Shown here: in pieces, positions 18,120 through 25,927 of the stretch
Layout of the letters: every line of letters starts with the position of its first letter
Position numbering within the stretch: the first letter of the stretch is position 1
NCBI GenBank assembly: GCA_018646605.1
Contig: JABGUL010000034.1
Coordinates: 103,195-167,194, forward strand
Direction: 5' to 3'
Source: Flavobacteriaceae bacterium
GTDB lineage: Bacteria > Bacteroidota > Bacteroidia > Flavobacteriales > Flavobacteriaceae
DNA: 64,000 nt
The notes under the pieces: model-generated
Told to the model about the DNA's origin: nothing
What the model saw: only the letters and a program-made list of their open reading frames with translations
The model's database searches: none
Position numbers and translations under genes: made by a program

Positions 18120-18776
18120 TTAAGTCATTTTAAAATTTTCTTTCCAAAGAAATTTTCCAAAATCAATAATACTGTCGAGGGGGGTATTATCAAATAATTC
18201 AAAAACGGTTTGAACTGATTTTTCTATGGCCATGTCTGTTTTTTCAAAACCAGCAGATTTATCCTCTAACCAAAATTTTAAAAGAAATAACAACTGTACC
18301 CAAGCACCTTCGGAAAAAAGAGCTTCGGGATGCTTTGTAAATCGTGACTGCTTGTGCATATTACCTTGTTCTATGAGAGTCGATGCAAATTGCTTGAAAG
18401 AACTACGCAAACTCTTTAAAGACATTAACTGTTGCATTTTATTTTTTGAAGAAGAGAGCACAAATAAAACATAACTTCTATTTAGCAATAGCACCTCAAA
18501 AAAGGTGTAATAAAAAGAAAGTAATTTTTCTTTTGGAGATTGGGTTTCAAAATCTTTCTCTTTGCTTATTAATGAAAAAGCGTTGTCAAAAAACTGAACA
18601 AAAATGGATTCTTTAATGTGTTCCAAGGAAGAGAAATGCTTATAAAAATCAGATTCTTCAATCCCATTATTTTTACAAAAATTAAAAACTGATTTTGGCT
18701 CCTTTTCATGTTCTAAAACATGGTCGCTGTATGCCTCAACTATTTTATTTTTCAACTCTAAATTCTTTTTTGCCAT
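18120..18776 (-). CDS. TetR/AcrR family transcriptional regulator
   Basis: 218 residues. The N-terminal helix-turn-helix is about residues 8-55; KIVEAYSDHVLEHE and EESDFYKHFSSLEHIKESIF correspond to the HTH and the conserved FYxHF segment of TetR proteins. The remainder is a helical ligand or dimerisation domain with no recognised ligand. It directly precedes the ABC1-kinase gene (zero gap), so it probably controls its own operon, perhaps sensing a lipid or quinone (inference). A consensus promoter lies 17-47 bp upstream. Confidence 0.8.
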   Translation of the reverse strand: MAKKNLELKNKIVEAYSDHVLEHEKEPKSVFNFCKNNGIEESDFYKHFSSLEHIKESIFVQFFDNAFSLISKEKDFETQSPKEKLLSFYYTFFEVLLLNRSYVLFVLSSSKNKMQQLMSLKSLRSSFKQFASTLIEQGNMHKQSRFTKHPEALFSEGAWVQLLFLLKFWLEDKSAGFEKTDMAIEKSVQTVFELFDNTPLDSIIDFGKFLWKENFKMT

Positions 18777-18792
18777 ATCATTTAAGTTCGTA

Positions 18793-18823
18793 CAAATATA
18801 GTGTGTTTATTCTTTTTTGCAAT
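18793..18823 (-). promoter_or_regulatory. Promoter of the TetR-ABC1 kinase operon
   Basis: Minus strand ATTG (18820-18823), 19-bp spacer, TATATTTG (18793-18800). The -7 box is an exact TAnnTTTG. The ATG follows 17 bp downstream. Confidence 0.6.
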
Positions 18824-18925
18824 AAGTTAAACATAATATCTTGTTAAATTTCATGTGTCATCTTGTCACAATTTTAAGTATGGTATTTTTTTTGACTACA
18901 TCATTTAAAATTAAAAACCAAAAAC

Positions 18926-20809
18926 ATGAGTACAGGAAAAATTAATGTAGCTGTTGAAAACATTTTCCCACTAATCAAGAAATTTCTTTACAGTGACCAC
19001 GAGATTTTTTTAAGAGAACTGATTTCAAATGCTACAGACGCCACAACCAAGCTTCATCACTTAAGTAGCCTGGGCGAGATAAAAGGTGATCTGGGAGCGA
19101 CCCAAATAGAAATCAAGATTGACAAAAAAGGTAAAAAACTTCATGTCATTGACCAAGGGATTGGAATGACTGAAGATGAAGTTCAAAAATACATCAATGA
19201 AGTTGCTTTTTCTGGAGCTGAGGAATTTTTAGAACAGTATAAAGATTCTGCAAAAGACAGTGGTATCATTGGTCATTTTGGATTAGGCTTCTATTCTGCT
19301 TTTATGGTTTCCGAAAAAGTTGAAATCATTACAAAATCTCACAAAGACAGTCCTGCAGCGCATTGGACATGTGATGGATCACCAGAATACACACTGGAAG
19401 CTTCTACAAAAGACAGTAGAGGAACTGAAATAATCTTACATATTGACAAAGATTCTAAGGAGTTTTTAGAAGAGTCTCGGATCAAAGAACTTTTGACTAA
19501 ATACAATAAGTTCATGCCGATTCCTATAAAATTTGGTACTCGGGAAGAAACACTTCCTTTGCCAGAAGGGGCGCCGGAAGATGCCAAACCAGAAACCCTT
19601 ACTGTAGACAATATAATCAACAATCCTGAGCCTGCTTGGACCAAAAAGCCTGCAGACTTAGAAGATCAAAACTACAAGGACTTTTACCGGGAGTTGTACC
19701 CCATGCAATTTGAAGAGCCTTTATTCAATATTCACTTGAATGTTGATTATCCGTTTAATTTAACAGGTATCCTCTACTTTCCTAAATTAAATAACGATTT
19801 AAACGTTCAGAAAGATCGTATCCAACTGTATCAAAATCAGGTTTTTGTCACTGACAATGTTGAAGGTATTGTTCCTGAATTCTTAACCTTATTAAGAGGG
19901 GTTATTGATTCTCCTGACATTCCACTGAATGTTTCACGGAGTTACCTACAAGCTGATGGAGCAGTAAAGAAAATCAGTAACTATATAACACGAAAAGTTG
20001 CAGACAAACTAAGTAGTTTATTCAAAAAAGATCGTAAGGGATTTGAAGAAAAATGGAATGATATTAAGGTGGTCATTGAATATGGAATGTTAAGTGAAGA
20101 TAAGTTTTTTGAAAAAGCAGAAAATTTTGCTCTTTTCCCAACCACCGACGGTGAATATTTCACTTTTGAGGAATTACAAACTGCTGTAAAAGAACATCAG
20201 ACGGACAAAGATGACAAGCTTGTTCTTCTTTATGCATCAGACACGGAAGACCAGCACAGTTATATCACACAAGCTAAAAACAAAGGATACAAAGTATTGC
20301 TTTTGGACTCACCCATTATTGGACACCTTATTCAAAAGCTGGAAGGCAGCAAGGAGAATGTATCTTTTGCTCGTGTGGATGGTGATACAATAGAAAATTT
20401 AATTAAAAAGGATGAAGCTACCGTTTCAAAACTAACTGAAGAAGAGAAGGAGACGCTAAAACCGATGATTGAATCAGTTGTAAAAGAAGGAGGGTATACT
20501 GTACAGATGGAAGCAATGGACAGTCATGCACTACCTTTCGTTTTAACACAACCTGAATTCATGAGAAGAATGAAAGAGATGCAACAAACAGGAGGTGGTG
20601 GAATGATGATGGGAAATATGCCTGACATGTACACGCTTACTGTCAACACTAATCATGAGTTGGTAGGTCAAATACTCGCGACCAAAACTGAGAAAAAGAG
20701 AGAACGTTTGATACAGCAAGCCGTTGACCTCGCTCGATTATCAAAAAATCTCTTGAAAGGAGAAGCACTGACAGATTTTATTCAACGAAGTGTTGAACTA
20801 ATTAAATAA
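18926..20809 (+). CDS. htpG: Molecular chaperone HtpG (Hsp90)
   Basis: 627 residues, full length for bacterial Hsp90. The GHKL ATPase domain starts MSTGKINVAVENIFPLIKKF and holds the motifs EIFLRELISNATDA, VIDQGIGMTEDEV and GIIGHFGLGFYSAFMV. The middle domain has the conserved NVSRSYLQ with the catalytic Arg. The C-terminal dimerisation domain has a Met-rich linker GGGGMMMGNMPDMYTL. It assists folding of client proteins in the cytoplasm. The 149-bp divergent region toward the TetR gene holds its promoter; a TATTTTTTTTG stretch (about 18891) is only an approximate -7 box. A strong terminator follows at 20816-20838. Confidence 0.97.
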   Translation: MSTGKINVAVENIFPLIKKFLYSDHEIFLRELISNATDATTKLHHLSSLGEIKGDLGATQIEIKIDKKGKKLHVIDQGIGMTEDEVQKYINEVAFSGAEEFLEQYKDSAKDSGIIGHFGLGFYSAFMVSEKVEIITKSHKDSPAAHWTCDGSPEYTLEASTKDSRGTEIILHIDKDSKEFLEESRIKELLTKYNKFMPIPIKFGTREETLPLPEGAPEDAKPETLTVDNIINNPEPAWTKKPADLEDQNYKDFYRELYPMQFEEPLFNIHLNVDYPFNLTGILYFPKLNNDLNVQKDRIQLYQNQVFVTDNVEGIVPEFLTLLRGVIDSPDIPLNVSRSYLQADGAVKKISNYITRKVADKLSSLFKKDRKGFEEKWNDIKVVIEYGMLSEDKFFEKAENFALFPTTDGEYFTFEELQTAVKEHQTDKDDKLVLLYASDTEDQHSYITQAKNKGYKVLLLDSPIIGHLIQKLEGSKENVSFARVDGDTIENLIKKDEATVSKLTEEEKETLKPMIESVVKEGGYTVQMEAMDSHALPFVLTQPEFMRRMKEMQQTGGGGMMMGNMPDMYTLTVNTNHELVGQILATKTEKKRERLIQQAVDLARLSKNLLKGEALTDFIQRSVELIK

Positions 20810-20815
20810 TAAGAT

Positions 20816-20838
20816 AACCGCCTTTGGGCGGTTTTTTT
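20816..20838 (+). terminator. Intrinsic terminator of htpG
   Basis: Stem AACCGCC/GGCGGTT with loop TTTG, followed by a run of seven Ts, starting 7 bp after the htpG stop. It separates htpG from the AlkB-like gene. Confidence 0.9.
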
Positions 20839-20866
20839 ATTTCTTGATTCTTTTGTTTCTTGCACT

Positions 20867-21475
20867 ATGATTGATTCGGAATTACTACCAAAGGATGGAG
20901 ATATATTAAAACTAAACGATGCTGAAATAAGTTACTTTGAGTCTTTTTTCACAGCAAGAGAAGCACAGGCGATATTCAATCAACTGCTCCATGAAACTCC
21001 ATGGCAACAAGACCCAATTACAGTCTTTGGCAAAACCTATCAACAACCTCGACTGACCGCGTTATATGCTAACAATACCAAGCCCTACACCTACTCAGGG
21101 ATCACTATGCAACCTAAGGAAATGACTCCTTTACTTCGAGAGATTCAAAATAAAATTAAACTTGTTTGCGAAGCATCGTTTACAACAGTTCTGTTGAATT
21201 TATATCGCGATGGTAAAGACAGTAACGGCTGGCACGCTGACAATGAAAAGGAATTAGGTAAAAATCCTATTATTGCCTCTTTAAGTTTAGGTGAAAATCG
21301 ATTATTCCATTTAAAACACAGACGTAATAAAGAAGATCGACTTAAGCTATTATTGAAATCTGGAAGTTTGTTAATTATGGGAGGGGCCACTCAAGAACAT
21401 TGGTTGCATCAAATTTCAAAAACAGCAAAACCCGTCAAACCTAGAATAAATCTCACCTTTAGAAAAATTCTTTAA
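20867..21475 (+). CDS. AlkB-like 2-oxoglutarate/Fe(II) dioxygenase (DNA alkylation repair)
   Basis: 202 residues, the length of ALKBH2/3-type bacterial AlkB homologues. The Fe(II) ligands H123 and D125 are in NGWHADNEKELG, the third ligand is H181 in EHWLHQISK, and 2-oxoglutarate is held by R193/R199 in KPRINLTFRK. The segment ITVFGKTYQQPRLTALY matches the substrate-flip region of this group. It reverses N-methyl lesions such as 1-methyladenine and 3-methylcytosine. The ATG at 20867 lies 28 bp beyond the htpG terminator; no strong promoter was identified. Confidence 0.88.
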   Translation: MIDSELLPKDGDILKLNDAEISYFESFFTAREAQAIFNQLLHETPWQQDPITVFGKTYQQPRLTALYANNTKPYTYSGITMQPKEMTPLLREIQNKIKLVCEASFTTVLLNLYRDGKDSNGWHADNEKELGKNPIIASLSLGENRLFHLKHRRNKEDRLKLLLKSGSLLIMGGATQEHWLHQISKTAKPVKPRINLTFRKIL

Positions 21476-21541
21476 CATCATCAATACCTGATTTTTTCTA
21501 CACTATAAATTTAAAAAGAATTAAACCTTTAATAGATAAAA

Positions 21542-21568
21542 TTGTCATAGTAACATTATGTATTTTTG
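21542..21568 (+). promoter_or_regulatory. Promoter of the DUF5916-DUF4369 operon
   Basis: TTG (21542-21544), 16-bp spacer, TATTTTTG (21561-21568; exact TAnnTTTG). The TTG start codon at 21586 follows 17 bp downstream. Confidence 0.5.
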
Positions 21569-21585
21569 ATATTTATAATAAAGCT

Positions 21586-23805
21586 TTGATCAAGATTAGA
21601 ACGCTCTATAGTACACTCCCCTTAATCCTGTTATTTTTTAACTCTTTCCTTTTTGCACAGGAGAAAGGAAAGGAATTTCTTATTCCTTCCATTTCTGGTG
21701 AAATTAAAATAAATGGAATAGGAGATGAAGTAGAATGGGGAAAATCAAAATGGGCTTCAAATTTTTGGATGTGGCGACCCACAGATAGCCTCCAGGCAAA
21801 TAAGCAAACCAAGTTTAAAATGCTTCGGGATGATCAAAATCTATACATTCTAATTGAGGCTGCCACCGATGGAAATAATTTTACAACCCCGAATCTAAAG
21901 CGTGACTTCCAAACATTTGGATCTGATTACATTACTTTACTTTTTGATACTTTCAACGATGCAACTAATGCCTTTTCGTTTGCTACCAATCCAATTGGAC
22001 TGAAGGCAGATGGTTTGATCTCGGGTGGAAATCAAAACTACCGAACTGACAGAAACACTGCATGGGATACAAAATGGACGGTAGAAACTAAAATTGAAGA
22101 GGGAAAATACACTGTAGAAATAAAAATTCCTTTTAGCGCTTTCTTTTATGACAACACCCAAACCTCCTGGCGTTTTAATATTTACAGAAGAAACACGCAA
22201 GGCAACGAGCACAGTATTTGGATTCAAACACCTCAGAATCAAGTCATAGGAAATCTTGGCTTTATGGGAAAAATGGTTTTTGAAGAACCTCTAAAAAAAG
22301 CACGGAACCCCATTTCATTAATTCCATATGTAAGCAGTGCAAAATATAATGACTTTGAAAATAACCGCCAAGACACAAATTTTTCTGTTGGAGGAGATGC
22401 CAAAATTCCCATTGGCAACGCATTGAATTTAGACCTCACTTTTAACCCTGATTTTTCTCAAGTAGAGGTTGATGATCAGGTGGTGAATTTGACTCGTTTC
22501 GCAATTTCACTTCCAGAAAAAAGACAGTTTTTCACTCAAAACGATGACCTGTTCAAAGACTTTGGAGCCAATAATGATGTAACCCCATTCTTTTCTAGAC
22601 GTATTGGAGTTGCAGAAGATTTGGATGGGAATACCATAGAAAACAAGATTGTAGCAGGCGCAAGGCTTAGTGGAAAGTTAAATTCTAATCTCCGGCTAGG
22701 ATTTCTAAATGTACTTACAGATGCAGATATTGCCAATGAAATTCCTTCCAATTTAAACACCGTTTTTACCCTTCGTCAAAAGGTGTTTAACCGTTCAAAT
22801 ATTAGTTTTTTCTTGATCGACAGAAGAACCACTGAAGATTTTGATTTTATTTCTGAGGAAGAGAAAAAAAATAGTGTCACTGGGATTGAATATAATTTAG
22901 CTTCAGCGGATAGTAAATGGAATGGGCGAGCTTTTTTCCACAAATCATTTACTGAAGGTTTGGATGATGATGATATGATTTCTGGAATGAAAATAGAAAG
23001 AAACACCTTGCGTCATAATGTAGGCATGGAGGTTATTCATGGAGGAGAAGACTTTCGTTCTGATCTTGGTTTTTTTAGGCGTACTGGATTTTTAAAACTA
23101 GCACCGGTATACACCTACCGTATATATCCTAAAAACCCAAATGTAAACAGTTATGATTTTAGCGAACGTACGTTTTTTGTGTATAATCCCAGATTAAATT
23201 ATATGCTTACCGACAGGTGGTTTATTACGTCCATCCAAAAAAGATATTTGAACAACACCAATCTAAGTTTGAGAATATCCAACCGCTATGAGTTCCTTAC
23301 AGATGGCTTTGACCCCACACGAAGCAGTGATGGAATAGACCTCCCTTCAAACTCAAGTTATAATTTCACTGAGGTGGAACTAGGCTATCGCTCGGACCAA
23401 AGGAAAAAGTTCAATTTTAATTCTAAAATCGCTTATGGCACTTTTTATAACGGAACCAAATTTTCTTTAGAAAATGAATTAAACTGGCGTAAGCAACCTA
23501 TTTTTAATGCAAGTATGCTAGTTAATTTTAATGCCATTGAACTTCCTAAACCCTACAGTTCTAAAAATATTTGGTTAATAAGTCCCAAGTTGGATTTCAC
23601 TTTTACCAAAACACTTTCATGGACCACTTTTGTGCAATACAATTCTCAAGGAGAAAACCTCGGGGTCAACTCCAGAATGCAATGGCGGTTTGCTCCATTA
23701 TCCGATTTATTTATTGTTTATAATGATAATTACATCAGTACTGATAATTTTTCGCCAAGATATCGTAGTTTTAACCTCAAATTGACCTATTGGTTAAATC
23801 TATGA
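21586..23805 (+). CDS. DUF5916 outer-membrane-type protein with N-terminal CBM9-like domain
   Basis: 739 residues read from a TTG codon at 21586. The TTG start is chosen because it gives a complete signal peptide (IKIRTLYSTLPLILLFFNS ... LFAQ), no in-frame ATG exists before residue 70, and a promoter box ends 17 bp upstream. Residues about 30-215 form a carbohydrate-binding family 9-like beta-sandwich (IKINGIGDEVEWGKSKWA). The rest is a DUF5916 region rich in alternating aromatic beta-strands (NPDFSQVEVDDQVVNLTRF, EKRQFFTQ), probably an outer-membrane barrel ending in LTYWLNL. The function is unknown. Its stop overlaps the ATG of the lipoprotein gene (ATGA). Confidence 0.82.
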   Translation: MIKIRTLYSTLPLILLFFNSFLFAQEKGKEFLIPSISGEIKINGIGDEVEWGKSKWASNFWMWRPTDSLQANKQTKFKMLRDDQNLYILIEAATDGNNFTTPNLKRDFQTFGSDYITLLFDTFNDATNAFSFATNPIGLKADGLISGGNQNYRTDRNTAWDTKWTVETKIEEGKYTVEIKIPFSAFFYDNTQTSWRFNIYRRNTQGNEHSIWIQTPQNQVIGNLGFMGKMVFEEPLKKARNPISLIPYVSSAKYNDFENNRQDTNFSVGGDAKIPIGNALNLDLTFNPDFSQVEVDDQVVNLTRFAISLPEKRQFFTQNDDLFKDFGANNDVTPFFSRRIGVAEDLDGNTIENKIVAGARLSGKLNSNLRLGFLNVLTDADIANEIPSNLNTVFTLRQKVFNRSNISFFLIDRRTTEDFDFISEEEKKNSVTGIEYNLASADSKWNGRAFFHKSFTEGLDDDDMISGMKIERNTLRHNVGMEVIHGGEDFRSDLGFFRRTGFLKLAPVYTYRIYPKNPNVNSYDFSERTFFVYNPRLNYMLTDRWFITSIQKRYLNNTNLSLRISNRYEFLTDGFDPTRSSDGIDLPSNSSYNFTEVELGYRSDQRKKFNFNSKIAYGTFYNGTKFSLENELNWRKQPIFNASMLVNFNAIELPKPYSSKNIWLISPKLDFTFTKTLSWTTFVQYNSQGENLGVNSRMQWRFAPLSDLFIVYNDNYISTDNFSPRYRSFNLKLTYWLNL

Positions 23806-24536
23806 TCATGACAAAAAAAGACATTCCCTTTTACTTATTTCCAATACTTTTCATTTTTATCCTAGCCTGTCAACCTCAGAAAAAGAAAGCATCAGGAGAC
23901 ACTATGATTGTCTCTGGAAGCATTGAAGGACTGAGAAAAGGAACATTATATTTACAAAAAATTGAAGACACCCTTCTGGTAAATATAGACTCTACACTAG
24001 TAAAAGGAACTCCAAAGTTTGAGTTTAATACTCAAATTGAAACACCAGAGGTTTTCTATCTCTATCTTGACAAAGAAGATGGCGATAGTCTAAATGACCG
24101 TATTTTATTTTTCGGTGAAAAAGGAAATATTGAAATCAACACACTCCTCAAAACTTTTGAAAGTAGTGCAGAAATTAAAGGATCAAAAAATCAAGAGTTA
24201 CTACAAGAACATATCGCTTTCAAAAGAAAATTCAATGATCAAAATCTAGAACTTATTAAAGGGTTTTATCAGGCACAAAGTAATGGGGAAATTGAAAGAG
24301 CTGATTCTTTGGAGAAGCAGCTTAATAATTTAACAAGAAGACGCTATTTGTATACCATCAATTTTGCTGCCCAGCATACCGATCAAAACATCGCTCCCTA
24401 TTTAGCATTAACAGAGGTTTACGATGCTAATTTATCTTTGCTTGATTCTATAGCAGTGAAAATGACACCCGAAGTGCGATCTTCTAAATACGGGAAGGAA
24501 TTCTTGAAGTACTTGGAGGAGCGAAGGGAAGAATAA
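23802..24536 (+). CDS. DUF4369-type lipoprotein
   Basis: 244 residues from the ATG at 23802, whose ATGA overlaps the stop of the preceding gene; the second ATG at 23808 is also possible. It has a lipoprotein signal with the lipobox ILAC (C23). The N-terminal segment (about 35-125; VSGSIEGLRKGTLYLQKIEDTLLVNIDST) resembles DUF4369, a beta-rich domain found before thioredoxin-like domains in Bacteroidota, but no thioredoxin domain follows; the rest is a charged helical region. Membrane-anchored, role unknown. The coupling to the DUF5916 gene suggests a shared envelope function. Confidence 0.75.
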   Translation: MIMTKKDIPFYLFPILFIFILACQPQKKKASGDTMIVSGSIEGLRKGTLYLQKIEDTLLVNIDSTLVKGTPKFEFNTQIETPEVFYLYLDKEDGDSLNDRILFFGEKGNIEINTLLKTFESSAEIKGSKNQELLQEHIAFKRKFNDQNLELIKGFYQAQSNGEIERADSLEKQLNNLTRRRYLYTINFAAQHTDQNIAPYLALTEVYDANLSLLDSIAVKMTPEVRSSKYGKEFLKYLEERREE

Positions 24537-24545
24537 AAACTGAGA

Positions 24546-24812
24546 TTAAAGCTTGGCTGACTTCTTAAGTAAATCTGTGATTACCTTAGCTTTTGCTTCT
24601 TGGATTTTCTTAAACTGTCCTTTAACTCCGTCACCTGAAACTGCATTTATTTGTTGAATCAAATCATCAAAAGCCAAAATGGCTTCATCTATGAGTTTTT
24701 CACTTTTGGATAAATCTGCAGTTGGGTTTGAAAGTTCCCATAAATAGATGTCTTCAATCAAATCACCAATCTCATTGTTGATGTCTTTTTTAAGTTGTTT
24801 GATACTCGGCAT
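24546..24812 (-). CDS. Conserved small helical protein of unknown function
   Basis: 88 residues, highly charged, predicted all-helical (MPSIKQLKKDINNEIGDLIEDIYLWE ... to KKSAKL), no cysteines, no signal or membrane segment. I do not recognise a named family. The ATG at 24812 is preceded by a promoter-like element whose -33 TTTG sits inside a perfect palindrome (24851-24870), so expression may be regulated. It is convergent with the DUF4369 lipoprotein gene, 9 bp apart, and downstream of queD on the same strand. Confidence 0.75.
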   Translation of the reverse strand: MPSIKQLKKDINNEIGDLIEDIYLWELSNPTADLSKSEKLIDEAILAFDDLIQQINAVSGDGVKGQFKKIQEAKAKVITDLLKKSAKL

Positions 24813-24838
24813 TATGTAATATTAAATTTTTGTTGTTA

Positions 24839-24870
24839 TGAATATAGAACATTTTGACGAATGTCAAAAT
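24839..24870 (-). promoter_or_regulatory. Promoter with palindromic operator candidate upstream of the 88-residue protein
   Basis: Minus strand TTTG (24865-24868), 18-bp spacer, TATATTCA (24839-24846). The -33 element is embedded in the perfect inverted repeat ATTTTGAC-GAAT-GTCAAAAT (24851-24870). No T-run follows on either strand, so an operator is more likely than a terminator. Confidence 0.4.
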
Positions 24871-24904
24871 AATTATTTGCTAAGTAAACTCTTTTTATAA
24901 TGGG

Positions 24905-25312
24905 TTAGCCAGAAAAAGTAACAAAATTTCTTGGGGTTTCGTACAAAGTGACGGATAAAGTATGAGCTTTATTTAAATGCGGTTTTAATTTATTGTAAAT
25001 CACTACGGCTATGTTTTCTGCTGTTGGAATCAAATCGAAGAATTCTGCCACTTGCTCATTCAAATTTTTATGATCCAATAGCTCCTCAACCTCCGCTTTA
25101 ATTAAATCTTTCAATACTTTCATGTCCATCACATAGCCTGTTTCTGGATCTATTTTTCCAGTAACGTGAACAATTAATTCATAATTATGGCCATGATAGT
25201 GTGGATTGGCGCATTTTCCAAAAATAGCCTCATTTTGCTTATCTGTCCACTCTTTCTTAAACAGGCGGTGTGCTGCATTAAAGTGAGCTTTTCTACTTAC
25301 GGTTACTTGCAT
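24905..25312 (-). CDS. queD: 6-carboxytetrahydropterin synthase / 6-pyruvoyltetrahydropterin synthase family (QueD-like)
   Basis: 135 residues. Zinc ligands are H15 (NAAHRL), H40 and H42 (ANPHYHGHNY); the catalytic Cys is C34 in GKCANPH, with D80-H81 in LLDHKNLN; PTAENIAVVIYNKL is the pterin-site block with its Glu. It converts dihydroneopterin triphosphate on the queuosine precursor pathway. The CxxxHxHGH arrangement fits QueD, but a BH4-type activity cannot be excluded. It lies 2 bp downstream of idi and is probably cotranscribed with it. Confidence 0.88.
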   Translation of the reverse strand: MQVTVSRKAHFNAAHRLFKKEWTDKQNEAIFGKCANPHYHGHNYELIVHVTGKIDPETGYVMDMKVLKDLIKAEVEELLDHKNLNEQVAEFFDLIPTAENIAVVIYNKLKPHLNKAHTLSVTLYETPRNFVTFSG

Positions 25313-25314
25313 AA

Positions 25315-25842
25315 TTAAGATTTAATGTGTTTATAAAAACTATCAAAAATGATCTTAAACCAAACGGTATACTGATCAGGCATGGTAATAATTTCCTTGG
25401 CTACTTGATCCAAATCCATCCATTTCCAACTCGCTACTTCTTCGGTATTGATCTCTGGAACTGCATTATGATGACCCAAGAGCACATGGTCCAATTCGTG
25501 TTCAGTAAGTCCATTATCAAAAGGAGCTTTATAAATAAAGCTAAAAAGTTCTTCTAAAGGGGTCTCAAAACCCATTTCTTCTTGTAATCTTCTGGCTCCG
25601 GCTTCCAAATTAGTCTCCCCCATACGCTGATGACTACAGCAGGTATTTGTCCATAGCCCGGGCGAGTGGTATTTATGTAATGCGCGTTGTTGTAACATCA
25701 GTTGCCCCTCTTTGTTGAGAATAAAAACAGAAAAGGCGCGGTGTAAAATGGCTTTTTCATGCGCTTCCATTTTGGGCATAGTCCCCACAGGAGTATCGTT
25801 GACATCAACTAGGATTACTTCTTCTTCTTTCATAGCTTTCAA
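25315..25842 (-). CDS. idi: Isopentenyl-diphosphate delta-isomerase, type 1
   Basis: 175 residues from ATG 25842; the ATG three codons later (25833) is an equally good start. Nudix-fold isomerase interconverting IPP and DMAPP for isoprenoid synthesis. Active-site C69 is in WTNTCCSHQR (64-73) with H71; the catalytic Glu cluster is in GLTEHELDHVLLG (E114, E116); a Nudix-like EAGARRLQEEMGF helix is present. It starts an idi-queD pair and is divergent from prfC. Confidence 0.93.
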   Translation of the reverse strand: MKAMKEEEVILVDVNDTPVGTMPKMEAHEKAILHRAFSVFILNKEGQLMLQQRALHKYHSPGLWTNTCCSHQRMGETNLEAGARRLQEEMGFETPLEELFSFIYKAPFDNGLTEHELDHVLLGHHNAVPEINTEEVASWKWMDLDQVAKEIITMPDQYTVWFKIIFDSFYKHIKS

Positions 25843-25904
25843 AATTACCCAATATTTTTACAAAAACCTATTCAGAATCTTTTCGCTTGGGGCTTTATTT
25901 GTAA

Positions 25905-25912
25905 TACTTTTG
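25905..25912 (+). promoter_or_regulatory. -7 box of prfC
   Basis: TACTTTTG is an exact TAnnTTTG 15 bp before the prfC ATG at 25928. A TTTCG at 25881-25885 is a poor -33 candidate. Confidence 0.5.
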
Positions 25913-25927
25913 TGACAAATTGCATGC

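Noticed and set aside
19339..19644. Minus-strand 101-codon ORF inside htpG
   Set aside because: Shadow of htpG, whose motifs are intact; the same applies to other antisense frames in rpoB, rpoC, tuf and prfC.
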